The position numbers were made by a program, and so were the translations under genes. Below are positions 26,591 through 34,618 of a stretch of DNA of 64,000 bases, one piece after another. The stretch covers positions 1,116,001-1,180,000 of the forward strand of contig CBDDJT010000004.1 in assembly GCA_965229765.1 (NCBI GenBank), in the 5' to 3' direction. The DNA is from ASV31 sp965229765. Lineage in GTDB: Bacteria; Pseudomonadota; Alphaproteobacteria; Rhodobacterales; Rhodobacteraceae. The notes beneath the pieces were generated by a model that searched no databases, was not told the DNA's origin, and saw nothing but the letters and a program-made list of their open reading frames with translations. Numbering within the stretch: position 1 is the first letter of the stretch; each line of letters opens with the position of its first letter.

Positions 26591-27828
26591 AGGACCCTCC
26601 CCGCCTCGGCAGAGGCGATGCAGTCGGCCATCGTCGCCAGCGCCGGTCGATAGCCGTAGCCGCCAAGGATGTTCACGATCTTGGCCGAGTTCGACAGAAG
26701 CCGGGTCCACCCGTTGGCCTGCCCGATCTCGCGCGCGTATTGCTGGTAGAAGCAGGTGCCTTGCAGGACACGGCCGCCGAACGTCTCGATCTCGGCGACA
26801 TGGCCCATACGGACGGCATCGGCGTAGACGCCGGGCGGGGTGCAGACGATCAGCGCGGTGTCGGGGTGGCGGCGGCGGCCCCGGCACAGCGCGGCGACCT
26901 GTCCCATCTCGACAAGGCTTAGCTGCGGGGCGGCGAAGACGACGACATCCAGCGTGTCTCCGCGCGCCTCGAAGGGCGCGCGCAGGGCGGCGATATCCTC
27001 GGCGGTGATGTCCGTGACGGGCAGGGCATCACCGCCCACGGCGTCGAGCGTCGGGCATTCCGGCGTGATCCCCACGAGGTGAAACAGCGGCGTCGAGCCG
27101 AAGCTGGCCATCGCCGCGCCGAAATGCTTCATCGCATCCGATCCGGGGATATCCTCGATCCCCTCGACCACCGGCACTTCCCAATAGCTGCCGGCCATGC
27201 GCCCGATGGTGGCACCCAGAATGCCCCAGTCCATCAGGTCGGCGGGCTGCGTGTGAACGCGGTAGCGGCGCGTGGCGCGGCGGTGTTCGTCAAGGTGCAG
27301 GCCATAGCGCGGCGTGCGCCCGGTCAGCCCGGCCGCCAGCGCCGAGGGCCCGCCCTCGAAGTTCGAGCGCGCCCCGCAGACGGAGTTGGAATAGATCACC
27401 ACGCCGGTGTCGCCATAGGCCATGTGTTCGCCCATCACGGGGGGCATGATGGTCTGGTAGTTGATGCAGGTGTCCGTCATCAGGATGCCCATCGCGCGGC
27501 AGGCGGCGACGAAGCGGCGTTCGAGGTTGGCCATCTCCTCGGTCTGGCCGAGGGGTTCGTAGCACGTCAGGTCCACGCCGCGCGGGTCGGTGATCATGGG
27601 GATGCGCACGCGGCGGTCGGCCTCGGGCAGGGCGGCGAAGCCCTCGACCAGGGCGACACCCGCCTCGCCCAGCGATTCCGGGTCGGCCATCATGTGCGCC
27701 TGGGCTACGGGCACGGTGTCGGAGGCGTCGAACATGCGGCCGACCTGTTGCTGGTGGCGCACGGCCCATTGGCGCGCGGCGCCGTGCGCGCCCGCAAGCA
27801 TGTCCTGTTCCAGGTCCGTCAGTTTCAT
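26587..27828 (-). CDS. Aconitase X large (catalytic) subunit (DUF521)
   Basis: A 413-residue protein of the AcnX catalytic family (PF04412). The ATG at 27828 overlaps the preceding FGE stop (ATGA). Family blocks are TDTCINYQTIMPPVMGEHMAYGDTG, SNSVCGARSNFEGGPSALAAGLTGRTPRYGLH and FYQQYAREIGQANGWTRLLSNSAKIVNI. Cys residues in TDTC and SNSVC are likely iron-sulfur or active-site positions by family analogy. Co-transcription with the sulfatase maturase is unexpected and ties a dehydratase step to sulfate-ester breakdown. Substrate unknown; hydroxyproline is one family precedent. Confidence 0.85.
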   Translation of the reverse strand: MKLTDLEQDMLAGAHGAARQWAVRHQQQVGRMFDASDTVPVAQAHMMADPESLGEAGVALVEGFAALPEADRRVRIPMITDPRGVDLTCYEPLGQTEEMANLERRFVAACRAMGILMTDTCINYQTIMPPVMGEHMAYGDTGVVIYSNSVCGARSNFEGGPSALAAGLTGRTPRYGLHLDEHRRATRRYRVHTQPADLMDWGILGATIGRMAGSYWEVPVVEGIEDIPGSDAMKHFGAAMASFGSTPLFHLVGITPECPTLDAVGGDALPVTDITAEDIAALRAPFEARGDTLDVVVFAAPQLSLVEMGQVAALCRGRRRHPDTALIVCTPPGVYADAVRMGHVAEIETFGGRVLQGTCFYQQYAREIGQANGWTRLLSNSAKIVNILGGYGYRPALATMADCIASAEAGRVL

Positions 27829-28793
27829 GTCTGGTCCGCCGCGATCCGAAAGCCGGTATGCCCGGTGGTGCTGTCGGGCGTGTTCCCGGTGCGCGAATGC
27901 ACGTGGTAGCGTTCGCAATACGACGCGTGGCACAGGTGTGAGCCGCCCTTGACCACGCGGCGGTCGCCCATCTCGGGGCCCTTGGGATCCCTGGCCGGGC
28001 GGGCGCCGGTCTCGGGCACGCCGAACCAGTCGGCGGTCCATTCCCAGACATTGCCCGTCATGTTGTGAAGCCCGTAGCCGTTCGGCGGGTAGGCATCGGC
28101 GGGCGCGGTGCCGGCGTGGCCGTCGAGACAGGTGTTGAGGTTGGGGAAGGTGCCCTGCCAGACGTTGTGCAGGTGCTGGCCGCCCGGTTCCAGGTCGTTG
28201 CCCCAGGGGAATTTCCTGTGCGCCAGCCCGCCGCGCGCGGCGCGCTCCCATTCCGCCTCTGTCGGCAGGCGCAGGCCGGTAAAGTCGCAGAAGGCGGCGG
28301 CGTCGAACCAGCTTACATGCACGGCGGGATGATCCATGCGGTCGGCGACGTCGCTGCCCGGGCCTTCGGGGGCGTTCCACGTGGCGCCGAATATCTGCCG
28401 CCACCAGGGCGTGCCGGGCGGCGAGGGCGCGTCGCGCGCCTCGGGCGGCAGGAACATGTGGAAGACGTAGGACCAGCCTTCGGTCTCGGCGGTGGTGCGA
28501 TAGCCGCTTTCGGCTATGAAACGGCCGAACAGACGGTTGGTCACGGCGGTGCGCCCGATGTCGTAAGGCGACAGGTGCACCTTTCGGCGCGGGCCTTCGT
28601 GATCCACCGGATAGCGCGGCTTTCGCGCGCCCATGTCGAAGAAGCCCCCGGGGATGGGCACAAGGCCGGCCCGTGCCTCGGCCCGCAACTCGCCCGATGC
28701 ACCACGCACCAACGACGGCGCTGCGGCGGATGTGGTGCGCTGCGGCGGGCAGCATCCCGTCTTGGCGGGGGCGTCCGTTGCGGACTTTTCCAT
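27825..28793 (-). CDS. Formylglycine-generating enzyme (aerobic sulfatase maturase)
   Basis: A 322-residue FGE-sulfatase domain protein (PF03781). It converts the motif Cys of type I sulfatases to formylglycine using oxygen and copper. The two catalytic cysteines are Cys288 and Cys293 in GGSHLCHASYCERYH, followed by the typical TGNTPDSTTGHTGFR. These residues separate true FGEs from other SUMF1-domain proteins. Other family marks are GTPWWRQIF, HPAVHVSWFDAAAFC, RLPTEAEWERAARGG and NGYGLHNMTGNVWEWTADWF. No signal peptide, so it acts in the cytoplasm where the three sulfatases should also reside. First gene of a unit with aconitase X; regulated promoter at 28834-28877. Confidence 0.93.
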   Translation of the reverse strand: MEKSATDAPAKTGCCPPQRTTSAAAPSLVRGASGELRAEARAGLVPIPGGFFDMGARKPRYPVDHEGPRRKVHLSPYDIGRTAVTNRLFGRFIAESGYRTTAETEGWSYVFHMFLPPEARDAPSPPGTPWWRQIFGATWNAPEGPGSDVADRMDHPAVHVSWFDAAAFCDFTGLRLPTEAEWERAARGGLAHRKFPWGNDLEPGGQHLHNVWQGTFPNLNTCLDGHAGTAPADAYPPNGYGLHNMTGNVWEWTADWFGVPETGARPARDPKGPEMGDRRVVKGGSHLCHASYCERYHVHSRTGNTPDSTTGHTGFRIAADQT

Positions 28794-28833
28794 CACTGTC
28801 ACCTGTCGGTCCTTCTGCGGCGCCCGGCAGGGC

Positions 28834-28877
28834 CATGTAGCGCCGAAGGCGCGCCGCTGACTGTCGCCGTGTTGACA
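28834..28877 (-). promoter_or_regulatory. Crp/Fnr-type dyad upstream of the FGE operon
   Basis: The dyad TGTCGCCGTGTTGACA occupies 28862-28877 with centre 28869.5. Read leftward, TACATG (28839-28834) starts 30.5 bases away, one base off the spacing seen at the other sites. Rightward, no acceptable -10 lies at that distance, so the site probably serves FGE-acnX rather than the AEC carrier. Confidence 0.5.
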
Positions 28878-28934
28878 TTGCCCCGGAACACGCGGACCAG
28901 CAACCGCGCGAACCGAAAACCGGAGCCTGCCTGC

Positions 28935-29837
28935 GTGTCCACGCTTGTTCCCATCCTTGCCGGCCTGATCCCCAGCTTTGGGCTTGTCGTACTTGGCGGG
29001 CTGGTGCGGCGTATGCTGTCCGAGGCCGCGTGGATCGGGGTGGATCGTCTGAACTTCAACATCCTCTTCCCGGCGCTTTTGTTCGTCTCGGCAGCCGCGC
29101 GCCCCATTGCGGTGGAAGACGCGCTGCGCATCGGGCCCGCCGTTTGGGCGATCCTCGGGGCGGGGCTGGTACTGGGCTGGTTCGCGCGCGCCGCCGGGCC
29201 AGAGCGGTTTCTGGACTTTGCAGGCACATGGCAGCTGGCCTGGCGCTTCAACACCGCGATCGCCTTTGTCGCCGTGGGCGTCATGCCGGGCGGCGATGTG
29301 GGGATCATGGCGGTGGCCGTGGGCATGGCCGTGCCGATGGCCAACCTTCTGGCGGTCTCGGCCCTGTCGCGCGGCGGCAGCCTTGGGCCGTTGGAGACCG
29401 TGCGGCGCGTGGCGCTGAACCCCTATCTGCTGTCCAGCGCGGGCGGCGTGGCGGTGGGCCTGTCGGGCCTGACGGTGCCCACGCTGGTCATGGCACCGCT
29501 GGAGATGCTGGCACAGGCGGCGATACCCGTTGCGCTGTTGTCGGTGGGGGCGACGATGCGCTGGTCTGCGCTGGGGCGGCTCGACCGGTTCACGGGTGTC
29601 CTGAACGCGACCAAGCTGATCGCGCTGCCGGCGCTGGTCTGGGGGCTGTCGCGGCTGATCGGGGCAGAGGGCGCGCTGGTCAGTCACCTGATCGTCTTTG
29701 CCGCCATTCCCACCAGTTCCGGCGCGCATGTGCTGGCCGCGGCCTTCGGTGCCGACCGGGTGCCGGTGGCCACGATCATCGCCCAATCGACGCTGATCGG
29801 CGCGATCACGCTGCCGATCTGGATCGCGCTGGCCTGA
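28935..29837 (+). CDS. AEC-family transporter
   Basis: A 300-residue auxin-efflux-carrier-family membrane protein (PF03547) with about ten hydrophobic segments. GTG at 28935 is chosen because the first helix (LVPILAGLIPSFGLVVLGGL) starts just after it and CGGAG lies upstream. Family patterns include WIGVDRLNFNILFPALLF, a broken helix in the middle and LALPALVWGLSRLIG-like C-terminal helices. Bacterial members carry malate or other organic anions. Between FGE and the third sulfatase, it could export or import an organic acid from the pathway. Confidence 0.82.
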   Translation: MSTLVPILAGLIPSFGLVVLGGLVRRMLSEAAWIGVDRLNFNILFPALLFVSAAARPIAVEDALRIGPAVWAILGAGLVLGWFARAAGPERFLDFAGTWQLAWRFNTAIAFVAVGVMPGGDVGIMAVAVGMAVPMANLLAVSALSRGGSLGPLETVRRVALNPYLLSSAGGVAVGLSGLTVPTLVMAPLEMLAQAAIPVALLSVGATMRWSALGRLDRFTGVLNATKLIALPALVWGLSRLIGAEGALVSHLIVFAAIPTSSGAHVLAAAFGADRVPVATIIAQSTLIGAITLPIWIALA

Positions 29838-29844
29838 GCCGGGA

Positions 29845-29887
29845 TTGTCGCGCGCGCGACAAACCCCCGCCGCGTCCCTGCTAGCCT
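29845..29887 (+). promoter_or_regulatory. Perfect 18-bp Crp/Fnr-type palindrome upstream of the third sulfatase
   Basis: TTGTCGCGCGCGCGACAA at 29845-29862 is a perfect palindrome, centre 29853.5, and contains TGTCG-N6-CGACA. TAGCCT at 29882-29887 starts 28.5 bases downstream. Both the dyad and the -10 match the layout of the other four sites in the island. Confidence 0.6.
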
Positions 29888-29934
29888 GCCGCCAGGACCG
29901 CGCGAAGACGGCGGCGCAAACAGGGAGACATGCC

Positions 29935-31419
29935 GTGCCAGGCACCGACAGCCGCGCCAACATCCTGCTGATCGTCACCGACCAGCAGCGCGGCGACGCG
30001 CTGGGCATCGCCGGGCACCCGGTGGTGCAGACCCCCAACATGGACGAGATCGGCGCCTTCGGCTCGCATTTCACCCGCGCCTACAGCGCGCATCCCGTCT
30101 GCGTGCCAGCCCGGCGCACGCTGATGACGGGGGCGACGGCGGCGCATCATGGTGTCTTCATGAACTATGACACCCGGCTGGACCTGCCGACGCTTCCCGC
30201 CGCACTGACCGCGGCGGGGTACCACACGCACCTGTCGGGCAAGCTGCACCTGCACCCGCCGCGCAAGCTGCATGGCTTCATGTCCGCCGACTGGGCCGAC
30301 AGCCCGGCGCAATGGAACCTGGGCCGCTACCGCACGGACTATCAGCGCTTTCTGGTGGAAAACGGGTTTGTCGGCACCGACGCGGGCTATGCGTCGGGCG
30401 CGTCGAACAACGGCTGGGTGTCGCGGCCCTTTCATCTGGAAGAGCGGTTCCACTACACCAACTGGACGGTGGACTGCGCGCTGCGCTTTCTCGAACGGCG
30501 CGATCCGACGGTGCCCTTCTTCCTGAACCTGTCGATCTTCGCGCCGCACCAGCCCTGCATGCCGCCGGCCTATTACTTCGACAAGTACATGGACGCCGAT
30601 CTGCCCGATCCGCCGGTGGGCGACTGGGCGCGGGTCTATGACGAACCGCAGCGGGGGCTTGGCGTGAACGCCTGGCGCGTCTGCCTGGAACCCGACGCGC
30701 TGCGCCGGATGCGGGCGGGGTATTTCGGCAGCATCGAGCACATCGACCACCAGATCGGGCGGCTGATGAAGCACCTGCCGGAGAACACCGCCATCATGTT
30801 CGTGTCCGACCACGGCGAGATGCTGGGCGATCACCAGTGGCTGCGCAAGCGCGTGCCCTATGAGGGCTCGGCCAACATCCCCTTCCTGTTGCGCCTGCCG
30901 AAAAACATGGGCGTGGCGCAGGGGCGGGCCATCGACAGGCCGGTGGAACTGATGGACGTGATGCCGACGCTTCTGGACATCGCCGGGGTAGAGGTGCCGG
31001 AGACGGTCGACGGGCGAAGCGTCATGCCCCTGATCCGGGGAGAGGAGGCGTGCTGGCGCGACTGGCTCCACGGCGAATGCACGCGGATCGTCACCATGGA
31101 CAGCGGCGTCCAGTTCATCACCGACGGGCGCGAGAAATACGTCTGGTATCCCGGCGCCGGGGTCGAGCAGTTCTTCGACCTCGTCGCCGACCCGCAGGAG
31201 ATGGTGAACCTTGCCGGCAACCCGGCGCACGCGGCGCGCGTGGCCGTGTTCCGCGACCGGCTGATCGGCACGCTGGACGGGCGGCCAGAGGGGTTCGTCG
31301 AGGACGGGCAGTTGCAGGTTCTGGGCGGCGACACGCAGATGTTCCTGCCGGGGTTCAACCGGCCTGAACACGATTACTCCAGCAAGATCGGCAAGGGCCT
31401 GCTGGACGGCGACCGCTAA
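29935..31419 (+). CDS. Type I sulfatase (formylglycine-dependent), third copy
   Basis: A 494-residue sulfatase. The frame requires GTG at 29935 (AGGGAG upstream); an ATG five bases earlier is out of frame. The maturation motif is C56-V-P-A-R60, an accepted variant of CxPSR. Other marks are NILLIVTDQQRGD, HLSGKLHLHPPRKLHG and FVSDHGEMLGDHQWLRKRVPYEGSANIPFLL. No signal peptide is seen. It stands in its own unit with a TauE/SafE carrier behind the palindromic promoter at 29845. Divergence from the other two sulfatases suggests a different substrate or positional specificity. Confidence 0.93.
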   Translation: MPGTDSRANILLIVTDQQRGDALGIAGHPVVQTPNMDEIGAFGSHFTRAYSAHPVCVPARRTLMTGATAAHHGVFMNYDTRLDLPTLPAALTAAGYHTHLSGKLHLHPPRKLHGFMSADWADSPAQWNLGRYRTDYQRFLVENGFVGTDAGYASGASNNGWVSRPFHLEERFHYTNWTVDCALRFLERRDPTVPFFLNLSIFAPHQPCMPPAYYFDKYMDADLPDPPVGDWARVYDEPQRGLGVNAWRVCLEPDALRRMRAGYFGSIEHIDHQIGRLMKHLPENTAIMFVSDHGEMLGDHQWLRKRVPYEGSANIPFLLRLPKNMGVAQGRAIDRPVELMDVMPTLLDIAGVEVPETVDGRSVMPLIRGEEACWRDWLHGECTRIVTMDSGVQFITDGREKYVWYPGAGVEQFFDLVADPQEMVNLAGNPAHAARVAVFRDRLIGTLDGRPEGFVEDGQLQVLGGDTQMFLPGFNRPEHDYSSKIGKGLLDGDR

Positions 31420-31459
31420 ATCGCGGACATGGGCGGGGTTCAGCAAGAGGCGCCCGCCC

Positions 31460-32215
31460 GTGACCCCGGACTTGCCCACCACCATCGCCATCGCCACCGT
31501 AGCCTTCTTCCTTGCCGCCATCGTCAAGGGCGTGTCCGGTATCGGGCTGCCCACCGCGTCGCTGGGCCTCATGACGATCTGGATAGAGCCGCGCGTGGCC
31601 ATCGCGATCCTGCTTCTGCCCATGCTGGGCTCGAACCTGTTGCAGGCAGCGCGGGCCGGTGACCTTCTTGGCGCGCTGCGGCGCTACGGGGTGTTCGGCG
31701 CCGTGCTGGCGGTGATGGTGGGCGTCACGGTGCTTGTCTCGACCGAGGTGGACGAGCGGGTCATCGCGGGACTTCTGGGTGTCGCGATCCTTATCTACGT
31801 GGGCGTGTCGGCGGTGAACCGGCTGCCGGAAATCCCCGACCGCTGGGACCGCCCGGCGCAGGTGGTCTTTGGCCTGATCGCCGGCATTCTGGGCGGGCTG
31901 ACGGCGGCATGGGCGGCGCCGATGGGCATCTACCTGTCGGGGCGGCGCGTGCTGAAGGACGAATTCGTGCGCGCCACCGGGGTCCTGATCCTGATCGGCA
32001 CGCTGCCGCTTCTGGGCACATATGTGCAGGCGGGGTTCCTTGGCCCCGACCTTCTGATCCTGTCGGCGGCGATGCTGGTGCCGACGTTCCTTGGCTTCAT
32101 GGTCGGTGAACGCATCCGTGGCCGGATATCCGAAGCACGGTTCCGCAAGGTGCTGCTGCTGATCTTCACCGTGCTGGGTCTGAACCTCTTGCGCCGCGCG
32201 GTCTGGGGCGGGTGA
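31460..32215 (+). CDS. TauE/SafE-family membrane transporter
   Basis: A 251-residue PF01925 protein with about eight hydrophobic helices, starting at GTG 31460. Repeat-related segments are AIVKGVSGIGLPTASLGLM and GLIAGILGGLTAAWAAPMGIYLSG. Family members export sulfite, sulfoacetate or other organosulfur anions. Placement 40 bases after a sulfatase gene suggests removal of sulfate or a sulfonated product. That role is inferred from context. Confidence 0.87.
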   Translation: MTPDLPTTIAIATVAFFLAAIVKGVSGIGLPTASLGLMTIWIEPRVAIAILLLPMLGSNLLQAARAGDLLGALRRYGVFGAVLAVMVGVTVLVSTEVDERVIAGLLGVAILIYVGVSAVNRLPEIPDRWDRPAQVVFGLIAGILGGLTAAWAAPMGIYLSGRRVLKDEFVRATGVLILIGTLPLLGTYVQAGFLGPDLLILSAAMLVPTFLGFMVGERIRGRISEARFRKVLLLIFTVLGLNLLRRAVWGG

Positions 32216-32284
32216 GGTGCAGGTTTCCATCGCCCCGGCATTCCCCTAGCTTGCCCGAGGGAGCGCGACTGCAAGGAACACCTC

Positions 32285-33931
32285 ATGGATTGTGATGTCG
32301 GTATCGCGGGCGGCGGCCCCTTTGGCCTGATGCTGGCCAACGAGCTTGGGCGGCGCGGCATAAGCGCGGTGCTTTTCGACGAGAAGGTGTCAACCGCCTT
32401 CAATCCGCAGGCCAACGCCACCCAGGCCCGCACGATGGAGCATTACCGCAGGCTGGGCTTTGCCGAAGAGGTGCGCGCGCAGGGTATGCCGCCGGACTTT
32501 CCTACCGACATCGCCTATTTCACCCGTTACGCCACGCAGGAACTGGCGCGCTTCAGCCTGCCCAGCGCACGCGAGGCGCGCGACCGCGTCAAGGGACTGG
32601 CCGGATCATGGAGCGCGGCTGAACTGCCGCACCGTGTGTCGCAGAAATTCGTCGAAGAGGTGCTGCGCCGCCAGGCAGAGGCGCTGCCGGGCATCTCGGT
32701 CAACTATGGCTGGCGGGTGACGGGCTTTGACGACACCGGCGACGGCGTGACGCTGACGGCCGAACCCGCGGCGGGCGGCGCGGCGCGGCAGGTGCGCTGC
32801 CGCTATCTTGCCGCGGGCGATGGCGCGCGCAGCATGGTGCGGCGCGCGCTGGGCTTCCGCTATGAAGGCGACGCTGGCGCGGTGCGCGATTTCTTCGGCG
32901 GTCGGATGTTCGCCGTCTACCTGCGCAGTCCCGATTTCTACAAGGTGGTGCCACACCCGCCCGCCTGGATGAACGTGACCTTCAATGGCGACCGGCGGGC
33001 CTTCATGGCGGCGGTCGACGGCAAGGGTGAATTCGCCTTTCACACCCAGCTTCGCGAGGGCGAGGACGAGGACGCCATCACCGACGAGCAGGCGCTGGAC
33101 ATGTTCCGCGCCGCCGTGGGCGCGCCCGTCAAGGCAGAGCTTCTGTCGCGTGGCACATGGACGGCGGGCTATGCGCTGGTGGCCGAACGCTTCGGCGCGG
33201 GCCGGGTGTTTCTTGGCGGTGACGCGGTACACCTGTTCACGCCGGCGGGCGGGCTGGGCTACAACACCGCCATCGACGACGCGGTGAACCTTGGCTGGAA
33301 ACTGGCAGAGGCGATCCGGGGCGCGGGCGGCCCCGCGCTGCTTGCAAGCTACGAGGCAGAACGCCGGCCCGCCGCCATCCGCAACACCGGCTACGCGCGG
33401 GGCTTCGCGGATTCGCTGGGCACCTTCGTTCCAAAGCCGGGGCTGGAGGAAGACAACGCCACGGGCGCGGCCCTGCGGGCCGAGGCCGGCGCCTATCTGG
33501 CGGCGCACGGGCGGGCAGAGTTCAATATCCCCGGCATCACCTTCGGTGTGCGCTACGACGCGTCTCCGGTGATATGCGCCGAAGCGGGTGCCGCGCCAGA
33601 GGACCGCGCCGACGCCTACGTGCCGACAGCCGCGCCGGGCGGGCGCGCGCCGCATGTGTGGCTCGACGCCGAAACGTCCCTTTACGACCGCTTCGGCTTT
33701 GGCTGGACGCTGTTGCGGCTGGGGCAGGACGCGCCCACGGGCGACGGGCTGGTGGCAGAGGCCGCGTGCCGGGGTCTGGACCTGAGCGTCCTTGACCTGC
33801 CGTCAGCGGACCTGCGCGCGCTCTACGAGGCGCCGCTGGCGCTGATCCGCCCCGACCAGGTGGTCGCCTGGCGCGGCGATGCTGACGGCGATGCGGCGGC
33901 GGTGCTGGACCGGGTGCTGGGGAACGCTTGA
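32285..33931 (+). CDS. FAD-dependent aromatic-type monooxygenase
   Basis: A 548-residue class A flavoprotein hydroxylase (PF01494). GxGxxG is present as GIAGGGPFG near the N terminus. The DG motif is AAGDGARSMVRR and the second FAD motif is VFLGGDAVHLFTPAGGLGYNTAIDDAVNLGWKLA. A C-terminal thioredoxin-like extension follows, as in phenol and 3-(3-hydroxyphenyl)propionate hydroxylases. It probably hydroxylates an aromatic or cyclic substrate. A TAGCTT -10-like element lies upstream at 32247 but without the island's dyad, so it may be outside that regulon. Confidence 0.88.
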   Translation: MDCDVGIAGGGPFGLMLANELGRRGISAVLFDEKVSTAFNPQANATQARTMEHYRRLGFAEEVRAQGMPPDFPTDIAYFTRYATQELARFSLPSAREARDRVKGLAGSWSAAELPHRVSQKFVEEVLRRQAEALPGISVNYGWRVTGFDDTGDGVTLTAEPAAGGAARQVRCRYLAAGDGARSMVRRALGFRYEGDAGAVRDFFGGRMFAVYLRSPDFYKVVPHPPAWMNVTFNGDRRAFMAAVDGKGEFAFHTQLREGEDEDAITDEQALDMFRAAVGAPVKAELLSRGTWTAGYALVAERFGAGRVFLGGDAVHLFTPAGGLGYNTAIDDAVNLGWKLAEAIRGAGGPALLASYEAERRPAAIRNTGYARGFADSLGTFVPKPGLEEDNATGAALRAEAGAYLAAHGRAEFNIPGITFGVRYDASPVICAEAGAAPEDRADAYVPTAAPGGRAPHVWLDAETSLYDRFGFGWTLLRLGQDAPTGDGLVAEAACRGLDLSVLDLPSADLRALYEAPLALIRPDQVVAWRGDADGDAAAVLDRVLGNA

Positions 33932-33941
33932 GCGGTCTGTG

Positions 33942-34523
33942 TCAGGCCCCGCGCCGCCGCCGCACGTCCAGCCAGAGCCCCAGAGCGAACAGGATGAACA
34001 GCGCCTTGGCCAGCGCGTTGCCGTCGATCTCGGGGACCGTGACCGGGCCAAGCGGTGCCGCATAGGCATAGGCGCCGTTGGCGTCGCTTGTGCTCTGAAA
34101 ACCGTTGCCGGCCGGTGCGACCGAGGGCCCAAGTGGGATGGAGGGCAGTCCCTCGTTCAACTGGGCCCGATTGACGGCGTCGTCAGCGACAAGGATGGTC
34201 GTTACCTCGTATGCGAACCAGAGATTGGTGCCTTCGGCGGGGTTGTCGCTGAACGGCGACCCGGCAATGCCGATCTGGGCGAGATAGGCGTCGGCGATGT
34301 CATCCGCCAGTGTCGCATCCCCCCACCACGGCGTGGCCATCAGCGCGGCTTCGTTGTCGTCGAAGGACTCGCCCAGCGGAAAGAACAGAACGTCGTAGTC
34401 CGTGCCGCCGACCGTCACTATGACCGCATTGGCCGCAAGCGGACCCAGAAAAGCGGCGCAGAGGGCCGAAATGAACAGACCGGCGCGACGGGGAAGACCT
34501 GCACTGCGCGTCCAAGAAAACAT
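33942..34523 (-). CDS. VPEID-CTERM surface-sorted protein
   Basis: A 193-residue exported protein. A signal peptide follows MFSWTRSAGLPRR (LFISALCAAFLGPLAANA). The C terminus has the tripartite sorting tail VPEIDGNALAKALFILFALGLWLDVRRRRGA: the VPEID box, a hydrophobic helix and an Arg cluster. This is the VPEID-CTERM signal recognised by a dedicated exosortase/protease system in Rhodobacterales. The middle part (VGGTDYDVLFFPLGESFDD and later) has no function I recognise. The cognate exosortase is not in this window. ATG at 34523 is preferred over 34556 because the signal peptide then has normal length. Confidence 0.82.
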   Translation of the reverse strand: MFSWTRSAGLPRRAGLFISALCAAFLGPLAANAVIVTVGGTDYDVLFFPLGESFDDNEAALMATPWWGDATLADDIADAYLAQIGIAGSPFSDNPAEGTNLWFAYEVTTILVADDAVNRAQLNEGLPSIPLGPSVAPAGNGFQSTSDANGAYAYAAPLGPVTVPEIDGNALAKALFILFALGLWLDVRRRRGA

Positions 34524-34618
34524 ATCACCACCATAACCAGTTCTTCGGTCGACCAAACCTAGTCGATTCGCCTCTGGCGGGCAATGATGGCAACTCTTCT
34601 CGCTTCGGGCGCAAAAGA

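Noticed and set aside
32209..32252. Regulon promoter for the flavin monooxygenase at 32285
   Set aside because: A TAGCTT element is present at 32247, but the sequence where the dyad should sit has no TGTC/GACA symmetry.
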